Under the pieces are notes generated by a model, which searched no databases, had not been told where the DNA came from, and saw only the letters and a list, made by a program, of their open reading frames with translations. Position numbers and translations under genes: made by a program. A stretch of DNA of 64,000 nt from NCBI GenBank assembly GCA_002428965.1, contig DIYI01000005.1, forward strand, positions 186,829-250,828. The letters run 5' to 3'. This stretch comes from Jejuia sp. UBA6058 (GTDB lineage Bacteria; Bacteroidota; Bacteroidia; Flavobacteriales; Flavobacteriaceae). Shown piece after piece: positions 50,245-61,169 of this stretch (its first letter is position 1; every line of letters starts with the position of its first letter).

Positions 50245-53200
50245 TTATCGCTTTAACGTAAAGTGTCCCATGAAAGAGCGACCATCTTCAAGGTTGACTT
50301 TAAACCAATAATCATCTGTTGGCATTAGTTGTCCGTTATACGTTCCATCCCATCCGTCAGAACTTGTTGAAAGCTGTTTAATGAGCTTGCCATAACGATC
50401 ATAAATCCTTACTACAGATCTTGGCTGAGTACTAGCGTCAATACCTCTAACACTCCAGAAGTCATTAAAACTATCTCCATTTGGTGTAAAATATCGCAAA
50501 TAACCTATTACAGAAATATCTAATGTTGAAACACCACAAATAGGATCTCTTACATAAATGGTGTAGAATCCAGGAATAACATTTTCGAAAAATGGATCAC
50601 TTTGATAGTCAATTATACTTGAATCTCGCGGCGAAAGTGCATAATCATAATTACCATTACCTAAACCGGTAGGGTCAATAGTTACCGAATTATATTCCGA
50701 AGTATTAATGTCTACAATTGTTACATCTTCAGGAATAATAGTAGCTTGTTCTGAAGCATCAACAATGATATCTCTGGATCTCGGACAGCCAGTGCCATCG
50801 GTTTTTGTTAGCGTTATAGTATATATTCCTGGTTCTGAAACTGTTATTAATCTATTGCTTGATAAGAACTGATTTGTTATTGTACCGTCTACATTTGTAT
50901 AATTCCACTCATAATCAAATAATTCTGATGGGTTATTCTCAAAGGGTTCTAGTTCTATTTGAAATGTTGGGTCAGAGGTACATACAATTTGAGGAGATTC
51001 AACTGAGAATTCAGGTAAAGGATTCACAATTAAATCAATAGTTGTAGTTGCTGTACAAGTTTGATTTATTGGATTTATTACTTCTACTGAAATAGTTTGA
51101 TTTGCAGAATTAAATGGATTTGGTAACGAAGGGCTATTGCTCACCGTATTTCCACCGTCGTCTACATAAGTGTAAAATACGTCCATTCCCATTTGAGTTC
51201 CCAATATGGTAGCTGTAAAGGCTGATGTATCAAAAGGGAGTATGCCATCATCATCAATATCACCGTTATCTCCATCGCAGAATATTTGCGCTGCTATAGG
51301 GTTTGCAACGGGCTGTTCGTCAACAATAAAACTGATTATTGTTTCCTCGAAACAAGGACCATCAGGATCTTGGGTGGCATTATTGGTAACTCGCACTGTG
51401 ATATCCTGTGTTTCGCTTAAAAATATTGGTTGAATCGGACTCGTAACAAAAGATCCGTCATTATATAGAAGTGGATTACCAGTACTATCAAAATATGTGA
51501 TTGTTACATCCAATGGATTTTGAGCGTTTAGAATATCGGTTTCAAGCTGAGATACATCAAAAGGATAACTCAAGACCGCATCTGTTAAATCAAAATCACA
51601 TTGTCTAGGTATTGTAACAGGATTTGCTATTGGTAAGGCTTCAACATTTAATAAATCTTGGAACCCTTCTAAGCCTAGACAGTCATTACCTAAATCACTT
51701 TTTACACGTACCCATATAGTCTGTACGTTAGGTGAGTTTGTGTTTTCATGATTTGTAATATCCAATATTTCGTTAGTTTCCAACTCAGCATCAATTAGAG
51801 ATTCATAGAAATGAACACTTACGTTAATACTATTAAAAACGGTGTTTTCTATTTCATTTTGAATATCACTTAGGTCGAAAGTTGCAACCCCATCACGTAA
51901 GTCAGTGCCATCATCACACTGATATTTTTGCATTGGCACATAAGAAGCTAACGCAGCACTACTTGGGCTAACCTGCAAATCTAAAGGCACTACCCTAAAG
52001 CATGTATTTGTGTTTTCAACCCTAATCCAAATTGTTTCGGTAGCAAAACCCAGAGCATCTTGATAGGCATTAGGGTCTGTAATGGGGTTTGTTGTTGTTT
52101 CTGCTTCCGCCTGAGTTTCATAATACGTAAAGACTAATCCTTCTGAAAGGTAATTTGGATTAATTTCTTCTTTTATGCTATCTAGAGTAAGATTAAACAA
52201 AGCTTGTCCATCATTGCTGTCATCATCACATTGTTGGTAGACATCGGGGTTAGAAACTTGAGGTAATGCGGAAACCTCAATTTCAAACGATGTATCTGCA
52301 AAACAATCAGGAAATACCGTATTAAATACTCTTACGTATATGGTTTGAAGATTAGCTACTGTATTATTAAAACTAGAAGGTGTAGGTATCATATTACTGT
52401 ATGATGCATCAGTGAAATATGATACAGTAAATTCAGATGCCAACTGTCCATTTAATATTTGATCTTCACGCTCTGTTAAGTCAAATGTAATTACACCATC
52501 CGTGTCATTACCAACAGAATTATTATCACAATCTTGAATTCTATCAATATTGGTGGCTACCGCTGGAAAAGGGGAGTTGTAAACTTCAATATTAAAACTA
52601 GAAGTAGCGAAGCAAGAGGTGTTTCCATTATTTTCAACTCGGGCATAAATTGTGGTATTTCCTGTTTCAAATGGACTCGTAATAGCATTATCATTGATAT
52701 CAGCTTCCGCTTGGGAGGCGTGATATGTAATTGTAATATCTGTTTGTGTACTGATATTGTTATTCTGGTTTTCTAAATTAATCGAAGCTGTCCCATTATT
52801 ATCATCATCGCATTGTTGAATTGTTGGCGCTATATTAGCTATAGGTAATTCTATAACGGTAAGTTGCATTATATTAGAATAAAGCCCACACGCATTACCC
52901 GTTCTGTTTAGAAACGCTCTGAAAAAATATCCATTAAGTATAAGAGGTGTATCGGTAATAAGTAAACTGGCCGTTTGAGAGTCGCTGTAAGTTGCATCAT
53001 CAATAATATTGTTCCAATTTACTCCATCAGTTGAAACCTCCCATTGAATGGTGTCAAAAGTTGTTGAGGTAAGCGATATATTATTATCTGAACTTTCACA
53101 AACTTCAATGTCTTGCGGCTGTGTAGTTATTGCAATGGGAGCTATAGTTAAGTAATTTGCGTCTGGAATTATATATCCATCAATCGCATTATTTACCAAG

Positions 53201-55977
53201 CCATTTACATCAACGGTAACTGGTACATTACCAAGTAAATCGTCTGCGTTACCATCTGAAAATCCAGCTTCTATAACGTCACTACATTCATCTCCATCAC
53301 TATCTAAATCATGATATGAGAATATACCATCGGCATCTAGATCGTTAGGAGTATATCCAATTTGGTTACTGTCTGGTGCAGTTTCAGCAGCATCTGCCCA
53401 ACCATTTGTACCGTAAGTTGGTCCATCTTCTATACCATCTAAATTAGTATCTGATAATGTACCCAATTGGCCTGTTTCGATTAAATCATAAATACCGTCA
53501 TTATCACTGTCTAGATCATAAAAATCTAGTACACCATCATTATCACTGTCAATTGGCCCTGCGATGCTTGTGAAAATATCATCTAAACCATCATTATTAG
53601 CATCTATTCCTGAAAGTGTTGTTAGTTCTCCAGAACGCTCTATGATGTCTGGAATACCATCATTATCACTGTCGAGGTCATGTGCATCTATTATGCCGTC
53701 ACCATCATTATCTTTTTTATAGCAAGTGAAGGATATGATACCATTAAAAACTGAAGCTGTTGATAAGTTGGCGTTTGTATGAACAAAGGCAAATCCATCT
53801 ACTTCGCTTGCATAAAAATTAAAAGGAGTGTTACCAGTAGCCGCTGGGTTTATTTGAAATTGAATTTCAGACCCCGAAATTTGAGTAACGCCAGTTTCAA
53901 AAATACCGTCAAAATTGGTGTCAACTAGTAATCTATCATCTGGGTCAACTAATGTAATGTTTTTATTTGCCGGAAATACCCTGGCTATAAAAACTTCATC
54001 CGCTGTAATGCTTGGCGGAATAGCAGTATTCTCGGATAGCCTAAAATTTAAAGTTTCTGTAAAACTCATGGTATAATTATTCTCGCCACTAACTGTAGCT
54101 CCAACAACGCTATTAAATTCTCCTTGATTTCCTCCTGTAATACCATTAGGGTTGCCATTTGCGTTGGATTGAGTATAGGTGACACTTACTATTGAATTAT
54201 TTGTTGAGCTATCTTGAAACTCTAGAACAGGATTTAGAGCATCTGTCAAATTAGCGGTTACATTACCATTAGATTCGTCGCAATTTTCAATGCCATCATT
54301 ATCATTATCAATATCTATGTTGTCAATAATTCCATCGTTATCTCGATCGTCAGGACAGATGCTTACAGGAACCTCAACAGATTCTAGAAGTTCTCCTGTA
54401 CAAGTAATAATACCAACTAATTTGTACCTTCCTGGTTGATTTGGTGTAAGTGTTGGTGTATTTAGATTTAGGCTAACAAAACCAGTACCATCATCAAATA
54501 GCCAATCAAAAGAGTCAAAATTTTGTGCATTTGCAGCCTCAAGAGTAACATTTGGTATACAATTTCCCAAGGCAGAGAATTGTAAATTGAAGTTAATTTC
54601 AGGCGCAGATGGGAATCCTGAATAAAAACTTCCCGAAGTTGCAAAACCATTAACATTGAAATACGCTACATATAATTCATCATTTCCTTCAACAGAAATA
54701 TTTCCATTTAACCCTGTTATCTTATATGTTACATAATTTGTATTTCCATCTACATTACTAGGTCCAATTGTAGCGAAATTTGTAAGAGCTTGGTTGTTTA
54801 TAGTTACGGTAGCACCAGCTTTTGTAACTATAGATAAACCTCCGCTGTAATTCGTGTTTCCTATTCTGTCAATATTTGCGATGTTATTTATATTGCCTCT
54901 TGTTTCGCAACTTAATGGCGGCACAAAAAACATACCTTGATTAGCTTCGTTATTGGCACCCGTGCCTTGGTAAGCAAATACATCTGCACTAGTTTCAACA
55001 TACATATTCCCGTCCGCATTATATTGATCACCTTCAATTACAACAAAATCTCCTGCGTTAATTGTTGCAAAACCTGGAGTTCCGTTTACCGATATTGCAG
55101 TATTATCAGAATGTGCTACTATTAGTACATTTTCCCATTCGTCAGGACCATCACCTCGTACAAAAATATATTCGTTGCCTACTTTGTCAAGTCCAACAAT
55201 TTGGTCAATACCATAATCTCTTCCTCCACCGCTACCAAAACTCCCATTGGCAGATCCGCAATTCACTACAATTGGTTTATCTGAACTTACCAGACTTCCG
55301 ATTAATCCTGTTCTATTCACTAGTGCATCTGCACTATTTAAGACTATTGTATAACTTTCACCTTCGTTTAAAGTTCTGGTAATTGGAAGTGCACCAGTAT
55401 AATTTTTAATGACTAGTCCCGTATCCAAATTACTAAAGCTAACTTCGGTATCGTCTTCTGTAGCCATTACAGATAGAAAGTTGGCATAATTGTCTTGGGG
55501 GTTTGCATTAGTAAATGTCCCAATCCTAAATATATTCCCTAGGGCAGATAAGCCCTTGCTTACTAATGCGCCCGCTTGAGCACCACCGCCCGCATTCATT
55601 CTTACCGAAACATAAATTGGAGCTTCTGCTTCAATAATATAACCTCTATTACTTTGAATTGTACTCGTTTCTGAAGATTGTATGAATAGCTGCCCATATC
55701 CATTGCCCACGCTAATTTCTACTGGAGCACCGTTTGATACTGTACCTGTAATATAATTAGCCTCTGGCGCCCCTACAGGAATGACGGTGAATGGCACATT
55801 GCCATTATTAGGAGTTGATAAGTAAATATATTGATCCTCAGGTATTGCATTGCCAAATTCTGCACTGGACAGTGGCGGTATGTAGTGTTTTTTACTTAAC
55901 TGAGCAAAAGATTGTAAGCTTAGAAGAACTAACAATAGGGCAAAACATTGCCTTAGCGATTTGTTGCTATTAACCAT
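50245..55977 (-). CDS. Giant T9SS type B-sorted protein with IgGFc-binding-like, calcium-type and repeated modules
   Basis: A 1910-residue secreted protein with a signal peptide (1-25). Residues about 30-340 resemble an IgGFc-binding domain. At about 540-900 there are Asp-rich thrombospondin type 3-like stretches (DRDNDGIID, DLDSDNDG), which usually bind calcium. An Ig-like stretch at about 940-1040 is followed by six modules of about 90-100 residues (1050-1650), each with CDxDxDG, FDL, NPI and YVRV-like blocks. A gliding-motility-type type B C-terminal domain (about 1824-1910) ends HFTLKR. Likely surface-attached or released, perhaps an adhesin. It is the most downstream of three paralogues. 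Confidence 0.87.
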   Translation of the reverse strand: MVNSNKSLRQCFALLLVLLSLQSFAQLSKKHYIPPLSSAEFGNAIPEDQYIYLSTPNNGNVPFTVIPVGAPEANYITGTVSNGAPVEISVGNGYGQLFIQSSETSTIQSNRGYIIEAEAPIYVSVRMNAGGGAQAGALVSKGLSALGNIFRIGTFTNANPQDNYANFLSVMATEDDTEVSFSNLDTGLVIKNYTGALPITRTLNEGESYTIVLNSADALVNRTGLIGSLVSSDKPIVVNCGSANGSFGSGGGRDYGIDQIVGLDKVGNEYIFVRGDGPDEWENVLIVAHSDNTAISVNGTPGFATINAGDFVVIEGDQYNADGNMYVETSADVFAYQGTGANNEANQGMFFVPPLSCETRGNINNIANIDRIGNTNYSGGLSIVTKAGATVTINNQALTNFATIGPSNVDGNTNYVTYKITGLNGNISVEGNDELYVAYFNVNGFATSGSFYSGFPSAPEINFNLQFSALGNCIPNVTLEAANAQNFDSFDWLFDDGTGFVSLNLNTPTLTPNQPGRYKLVGIITCTGELLESVEVPVSICPDDRDNDGIIDNIDIDNDNDGIENCDESNGNVTANLTDALNPVLEFQDSSTNNSIVSVTYTQSNANGNPNGITGGNQGEFNSVVGATVSGENNYTMSFTETLNFRLSENTAIPPSITADEVFIARVFPANKNITLVDPDDRLLVDTNFDGIFETGVTQISGSEIQFQINPAATGNTPFNFYASEVDGFAFVHTNANLSTASVFNGIISFTCYKKDNDGDGIIDAHDLDSDNDGIPDIIERSGELTTLSGIDANNDGLDDIFTSIAGPIDSDNDGVLDFYDLDSDNDGIYDLIETGQLGTLSDTNLDGIEDGPTYGTNGWADAAETAPDSNQIGYTPNDLDADGIFSYHDLDSDGDECSDVIEAGFSDGNADDLLGNVPVTVDVNGLVNNAIDGYIIPDANYLTIAPIAITTQPQDIEVCESSDNNISLTSTTFDTIQWEVSTDGVNWNNIIDDATYSDSQTASLLITDTPLILNGYFFRAFLNRTGNACGLYSNIMQLTVIELPIANIAPTIQQCDDDNNGTASINLENQNNNISTQTDITITYHASQAEADINDNAITSPFETGNTTIYARVENNGNTSCFATSSFNIEVYNSPFPAVATNIDRIQDCDNNSVGNDTDGVITFDLTEREDQILNGQLASEFTVSYFTDASYSNMIPTPSSFNNTVANLQTIYVRVFNTVFPDCFADTSFEIEVSALPQVSNPDVYQQCDDDSNDGQALFNLTLDSIKEEINPNYLSEGLVFTYYETQAEAETTTNPITDPNAYQDALGFATETIWIRVENTNTCFRVVPLDLQVSPSSAALASYVPMQKYQCDDGTDLRDGVATFDLSDIQNEIENTVFNSINVSVHFYESLIDAELETNEILDITNHENTNSPNVQTIWVRVKSDLGNDCLGLEGFQDLLNVEALPIANPVTIPRQCDFDLTDAVLSYPFDVSQLETDILNAQNPLDVTITYFDSTGNPLLYNDGSFVTSPIQPIFLSETQDITVRVTNNATQDPDGPCFEETIISFIVDEQPVANPIAAQIFCDGDNGDIDDDGILPFDTSAFTATILGTQMGMDVFYTYVDDGGNTVSNSPSLPNPFNSANQTISVEVINPINQTCTATTTIDLIVNPLPEFSVESPQIVCTSDPTFQIELEPFENNPSELFDYEWNYTNVDGTITNQFLSSNRLITVSEPGIYTITLTKTDGTGCPRSRDIIVDASEQATIIPEDVTIVDINTSEYNSVTIDPTGLGNGNYDYALSPRDSSIIDYQSDPFFENVIPGFYTIYVRDPICGVSTLDISVIGYLRYFTPNGDSFNDFWSVRGIDASTQPRSVVRIYDRYGKLIKQLSTSSDGWDGTYNGQLMPTDDYWFKVNLEDGRSFMGHFTLKR

Positions 55978-56124
55978 TAAATGAGTAATTTTTCTTTTTA
56001 TACCTAATGCCTAAAATATATACTTTAAGCTAATTGGACTACAATTATTGGATAAGGTTTAATTTAAAAAGGTTAAAATGTGTAATTTATTATATAAGTA
56101 AAGGTTTTGTAAAGTCTATTTTTA

Positions 56125-59100
56125 TTACCTCTTTAATGTAAAATGTCCCTTTAAAGTGAAAGAATCCCCATTTTGAACAATATCAGCAGTAAACCAATAG
56201 TCATCCGCAGGCATATGTTGGCCATTAAACGTACAATCCCAACCAGGTGAAGTGTGTGGTAGCATTTTTAGGAGTTTTCCGTGACGATTATATATAAAAA
56301 CTTGAGACCCTGGAAGCATATTAGCACCAACGATGTGCCAGGTATCAAAACTGCCATCACCATTCGGTGTTACAAATTTTGGAATATCGATAACAAAAAC
56401 CTCTTCAACCACAGGGGAGCATCCATTTAGATCTTCAATAGTAACGGTATGAGGACCTATAGTTACATTCTCAAATATATTTGATGTTTGTGGTTCGCCA
56501 TCATCTAACGAAAAAACATAGTTACCGATTCCACTTAAATCAATAGTAATTGTATTTGGGTCGGTAAAATCAGTTTTGGTAGAAATTACGTTATTTGCTT
56601 GTTCGGACTGAATAACATTAATTGTTTTGGATATACTGCAATTTTCTGCACTAGAATGAACGGTTGTTATTGTTATTTCGTAGTCTCCAAGTTCTGAAGG
56701 ATTATTAATAGTGATTGTTGGCGACGTTGATCCATTAACACTTGGGTTTATTGCTGCAGACCAAAAATAAATATCGTTAGGATTACCAGTTGAAGCGTCC
56801 AGAATTAAAGGTAAATTATCTAAACACAAGGTTTCTACATCATTTAATGGAATAACAGGAAGTGGGTTTATGAACGTCTTAAATTCAGTAGTGGAATAGC
56901 AGCCTGAATTAATATTCTGTAATCTCGCATAAATCGTAGTATCGTTAGAAGATTCAAAAGAATCACTTAATCTATTTTCATCATTTTCTGCATCAATGAG
57001 TTCGGTGTAATATGAAATACTATAATCTACAGCGGGTTGTGTACCTAAAATATCTGAATTTACTTCAGTTAAGTCAAAAATTAATAAACCATCATCGTCA
57101 TCGTCACATTTTACCAAATTTTGTGGAGTACTGGCAATGGGGTTCTCGTTAATTTGTAATGTAAAATTAGCAAGTGCTGCGCATCCATTACTTAAACTTT
57201 CAATTCTAGTGTAAAATGTATGACTGTTTGATGAGTAATTGAATATTAAATCGAGAGCATCGGTATTATTTTCAGCATTGGTTTGACTGCTAAAGTAACT
57301 TATGGAAACAGCATTTATGTCATTAACCAAAATTGAGTTCATTGTTTCCAAATCAAAAGTATTTGTATTATTATCACAGATAAAATATGTACCATTAAAG
57401 GTAACCACAGGTAAGGGTAAAACAGTAAGCTGCAACGGAATAACAGAGTAACAAGTTGTTTGGTTATTAGTTACTTTTATATAAACTACTTTAGAAACCG
57501 AGCTGTACATTTCCGGATTTTGTATTGCCAGAGTATTATTATCTACATCATCACTATTTTCAAAGTAGTTTATGGTTACGTCATTAGAAAATCTGTCAAA
57601 ATTTTCATATTCGGCGTCATTCAAATTAAAAAAGGCAAATCCGTCATAATCATCATCACATGTTATCATGTCTTCTGCATCTGAGAGGTTCGGAGGGTTT
57701 ATAACCTCTACAGCAAAATTTTCTATGAAATAACAGCTAGACTCTGTATTTTCAATTCTCACAAATAATGTTTCTAACCTGTCGGTATTTGTGTACATTA
57801 AATTTGTTATTGGGGAAGTGTTGTTTTCCGCATCAGATTGATTTCTATAAAAGGTTACGTCAATTGCAGATGGGTTCGGAGATATGCTGGTAATTTCAAT
57901 TATTTTTTCATTTAGATCAAAGACTTCGATTCCATCGGCACTTTCATCACAGAGAGGTACAGGAGTTGGAGCCGTATAAATAGGATTTGCACCCACTTCG
58001 ATAACAAAAGATGATGTTGCGTTGCAATTTATATCTGTTATATTTTGAACCCAAACGTATATAGTTTGTGGGCTAGATATATTAGTGTAATCTATATTTT
58101 TATCAATTGGACTGTTTAGTGTGGCATCCTCAAAATAAAACACTTCTTTCCCAGTTTGCCCGTTTAAAACCTCAGAATCCCAATCCGAAAAAATAAACTC
58201 GGTTCTTTGATCATCATCATCTTCACATAAAAGATAGCTTGGAATATTATCTATAACAGGAAGAGTATTTAAAATGATTTGCTGTATAGCTATAGCAAAG
58301 CATTCAGAATTAATGTCTTGAATCCTAATGTAGACATCATACACGCCTGAATTGAAACTTGTCTGAGACGCAATTTCATTTTCGTTAGCATTTGCATCAT
58401 CCAAAGTGGTATGATATGAAAAGGTTAAACCCGATGTATTTGGTACAATTTGAGAAATTCTACTTTCAAGATCTAGTAGTTCACCTTCTTCTCCGTCATT
58501 ATCACATATTATCCAAGGTGTTGGTTGTGTAATCGTTGGTGCAGATACAACAATGATATCAAATTCGTTTGTTGTAAAACAACCTGTGCCAATATTTTCT
58601 AGCCTAACATAAATTGTTTCTTGTGGTTGTGAATTGGAATAAAAGGGAGGAAGAGGATTAAAATTAGTTTCAGCATCTGCCAATGTACCAAAATATGTTG
58701 GTGTAAAGTTTGTGTTGCCATCGGTAACAATATCATCAAAAAACGACAAATCAATACTTGTAATGCCATCATCGTCATCATCACAATAAGGAACTGGGGC
58801 AATTGGACTGAAATTTAAAACTGGGTCTACACGTAAATTAATTTGATCTATTTCACTACAAGTATCACTTTCAAGAACCAAAAATAGTGTTGTAGGATTT
58901 GAAGCTGGAAAGGGGGTGTTTTTATCTATTGGGTCATTTTGATTATCACGTTCATTTTCTGTTCTATAAAAAGTGGCTCTGTATTCAGCAGGAATATCTC
59001 CATTCTCATCGGCAAAGGCCTCAAAAATATATCTTTCAATTACATTAAGGCTAAAATCTACTGTACCATCATTACTGACATCATCACATAACGCAAAATC

Positions 59101-61053
59101 TCCGGTATCAGTTCCTGTTAATAATAGATTTGTGTGTATTTCCAGAGGCACTATTGTAGCACACATCGTAGCATTATCTTCAACTCTTACGAATACTGTT
59201 TGCACTTCAGAAACTACATTTTCGTAGTTTGTTTCGTTTGCTATTGGATTGGAATCTGTCTCGGCATCAGCTCTATTTTCGTGAAATGAAACCGAAACGT
59301 TAGTTAGTCCATCCAATATATCACTAATGGCAGTTGTCAAATCGAAATTATCAGTACCATCAAGATCTGTATCACAACCATCCAAGGGAAAGGGAGATTG
59401 GTTAACATTAGGGCCATTAGTAATATCAATTGTTAATTGAGTAGTGGTATAACACCCAGTATTTTCATTTATTACCCTAACATAGAGGGTTTGAGGATTA
59501 CTGTTATTTATAAATGGAAGCGTGTTTTCATCTCCCAAAAATGGTCTCGGTATAGGGTTGTTATCATTGTCAGCATCATTGGCATTATAATGATATGATA
59601 CCTGCAAATTGGTATCTCCCATTGTAATTTCACTATCCTTTTCAGATAAATCTATAACAGTTATACTATCACTGGGATCATTATCTACATCGCAAATTTC
59701 GAGGTTTGAAGGCGTACCAGCATTTGGTATAGTATTTAAGATCAAATTGAAATTTGAAATAGCAACGCAGCCTGTATCTAAATCATTTATTCTAATAAAT
59801 ATTGGTTGATTTAATGTAGTATTTTGTATCGGTGTTGTTATTGGGTTACTATTGTTTCTTGCATCATTGTCTGACGAATGATAACTGAATGAATAATTTG
59901 GAAAGGTAATAATTCCTTGAACTTCAGAGTTTTTTGTTGATAAATCAAAAATCTCAACTTGGTCTCCACTTGCATCATCGCACTGTTCATAATCCGTTAA
60001 AGGGTCTAAAACAATTTCATTGCTTATTGTAACATTAATAACATCTTCTTCAAGACAGTTGGAGGCTCCCAAAGGTGTGCTTATTACAACTCGGTAGTTA
60101 CCACTTTGAGTAACATCAATCGTTGGATTAGTTTCATTAGGTATTGGAGAAGTACTATTGTTAAAAAACCATTGATATGTTGAGTTAGGATTTTGAATAT
60201 CAGCATCCAAGGTTACTGATTGTGCGCAGGTATCAATATCTTCACCTAAGTCTAAAATTTCGAAACTATTACCTTCAATAAAAACAGCAGAATCGAATGT
60301 ACTGTCTGTTTGATCTGCAATTACAAGTTTAACATGATATTGTACATATGGTACTATTGTAGTAGATGCAGTAAGAACAGTTGTTCTTCCATTATAATTT
60401 GTATCTCCAAGGTTGGAGCCTGCGTAATATTGTTCATTCTGAGCGTCACATAAACCTAAAAAAGCATTACGCACATTAAAAGTGTTAACAGGAGTTGTTG
60501 TACCAGGTATCAAGGCAATATTTTGAAATGGTGCAGAACTACCTGTTTCCTTTATTAAAAAGGCGAAGCCGTCAGAAGCATTACATTTGTTCGCACCTTC
60601 ATACTCTTCCGATGCAAATAAATAGTTAAATTGAAATTGACTGGATATACTAATAAAATCAAATTCTATTGAAGTAGCATTAGTGGTGCTTGTAATACCC
60701 AGAGCACTTTCCAAATCCATATCAGTTCCCCATGTGTCGGCACCCTCACTTAAAGTAGTGGTAGTTTCTGTATTTCCTCCTGATTCTGCATTACCCGTGG
60801 TTAGCATTATACCATTTTGAAAAGGGAAATTAGTATTGCCTCTGTCAAACTCAGCATAACTTCTAAAACCTGTGGCATCACCATTTACTGTAGATCTTAT
60901 GTTGGAAATCTCAACACAGCCGTCAACAAAATTATCTTGAATAAGATCTTGCACGGATATATTGCTGTCAACACTAATTTTTTGAGCATTAGCCTCAATA
61001 ACACTAAACAATAGTGTGCCTAATAAAGGAACTATGAGCAGGATATTTTTCAA
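56125..61053 (-). CDS. Giant T9SS type B-sorted choice-of-anchor L protein with 11 repeated modules
   Basis: A 1642-residue secreted protein. Signal peptide 1-23 (start TTG; no ATG close by). Residues about 40-270 are a choice-of-anchor L domain: FQNGIMLTTG near 78 and YLFASEEYEG near 145. An Ig-like domain (about 275-350) is followed by 11 modules of about 90-100 residues (350-1400) with CDDDxDG, FDL, DAExxNPI and YVRVxN blocks. Another Ig-like stretch and the type B C-terminal domain (about 1559-1642, ending HFTLKR) complete it. Possibly a long repetitive adhesin. Confidence 0.88.
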   Translation of the reverse strand: MKNILLIVPLLGTLLFSVIEANAQKISVDSNISVQDLIQDNFVDGCVEISNIRSTVNGDATGFRSYAEFDRGNTNFPFQNGIMLTTGNAESGGNTETTTTLSEGADTWGTDMDLESALGITSTTNATSIEFDFISISSQFQFNYLFASEEYEGANKCNASDGFAFLIKETGSSAPFQNIALIPGTTTPVNTFNVRNAFLGLCDAQNEQYYAGSNLGDTNYNGRTTVLTASTTIVPYVQYHVKLVIADQTDSTFDSAVFIEGNSFEILDLGEDIDTCAQSVTLDADIQNPNSTYQWFFNNSTSPIPNETNPTIDVTQSGNYRVVISTPLGASNCLEEDVINVTISNEIVLDPLTDYEQCDDASGDQVEIFDLSTKNSEVQGIITFPNYSFSYHSSDNDARNNSNPITTPIQNTTLNQPIFIRINDLDTGCVAISNFNLILNTIPNAGTPSNLEICDVDNDPSDSITVIDLSEKDSEITMGDTNLQVSYHYNANDADNDNNPIPRPFLGDENTLPFINNSNPQTLYVRVINENTGCYTTTQLTIDITNGPNVNQSPFPLDGCDTDLDGTDNFDLTTAISDILDGLTNVSVSFHENRADAETDSNPIANETNYENVVSEVQTVFVRVEDNATMCATIVPLEIHTNLLLTGTDTGDFALCDDVSNDGTVDFSLNVIERYIFEAFADENGDIPAEYRATFYRTENERDNQNDPIDKNTPFPASNPTTLFLVLESDTCSEIDQINLRVDPVLNFSPIAPVPYCDDDDDGITSIDLSFFDDIVTDGNTNFTPTYFGTLADAETNFNPLPPFYSNSQPQETIYVRLENIGTGCFTTNEFDIIVVSAPTITQPTPWIICDNDGEEGELLDLESRISQIVPNTSGLTFSYHTTLDDANANENEIASQTSFNSGVYDVYIRIQDINSECFAIAIQQIILNTLPVIDNIPSYLLCEDDDDQRTEFIFSDWDSEVLNGQTGKEVFYFEDATLNSPIDKNIDYTNISSPQTIYVWVQNITDINCNATSSFVIEVGANPIYTAPTPVPLCDESADGIEVFDLNEKIIEITSISPNPSAIDVTFYRNQSDAENNTSPITNLMYTNTDRLETLFVRIENTESSCYFIENFAVEVINPPNLSDAEDMITCDDDYDGFAFFNLNDAEYENFDRFSNDVTINYFENSDDVDNNTLAIQNPEMYSSVSKVVYIKVTNNQTTCYSVIPLQLTVLPLPVVTFNGTYFICDNNTNTFDLETMNSILVNDINAVSISYFSSQTNAENNTDALDLIFNYSSNSHTFYTRIESLSNGCAALANFTLQINENPIASTPQNLVKCDDDDDGLLIFDLTEVNSDILGTQPAVDYSISYYTELIDAENDENRLSDSFESSNDTTIYARLQNINSGCYSTTEFKTFINPLPVIPLNDVETLCLDNLPLILDASTGNPNDIYFWSAAINPSVNGSTSPTITINNPSELGDYEITITTVHSSAENCSISKTINVIQSEQANNVISTKTDFTDPNTITIDLSGIGNYVFSLDDGEPQTSNIFENVTIGPHTVTIEDLNGCSPVVEEVFVIDIPKFVTPNGDGSFDTWHIVGANMLPGSQVFIYNRHGKLLKMLPHTSPGWDCTFNGQHMPADDYWFTADIVQNGDSFTLKGHFTLKR

Positions 61054-61169
61054 TGTCTTAAACTTGGGTGAATCTACAATTAGCTGTAAACTGTTTAGAG
61101 CAGCAAAATATATATATTTTAGATGAAACGCAAAAAAATACGATGAAATAACTAAATACTTCGGTCTTT

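Noticed and set aside
55062..55382. 106-residue plus-strand frame inside the 1910-residue gene
   Set aside because: A shadow of the long minus-strand coding frame with repeats and a sorting domain.
56850..59990. Regular spacing of repeats in the 1642-residue gene, considered as a CRISPR-like array
   Set aside because: The period is about 270-300 bp, repeats are similar in protein only, and they are open reading frame modules.
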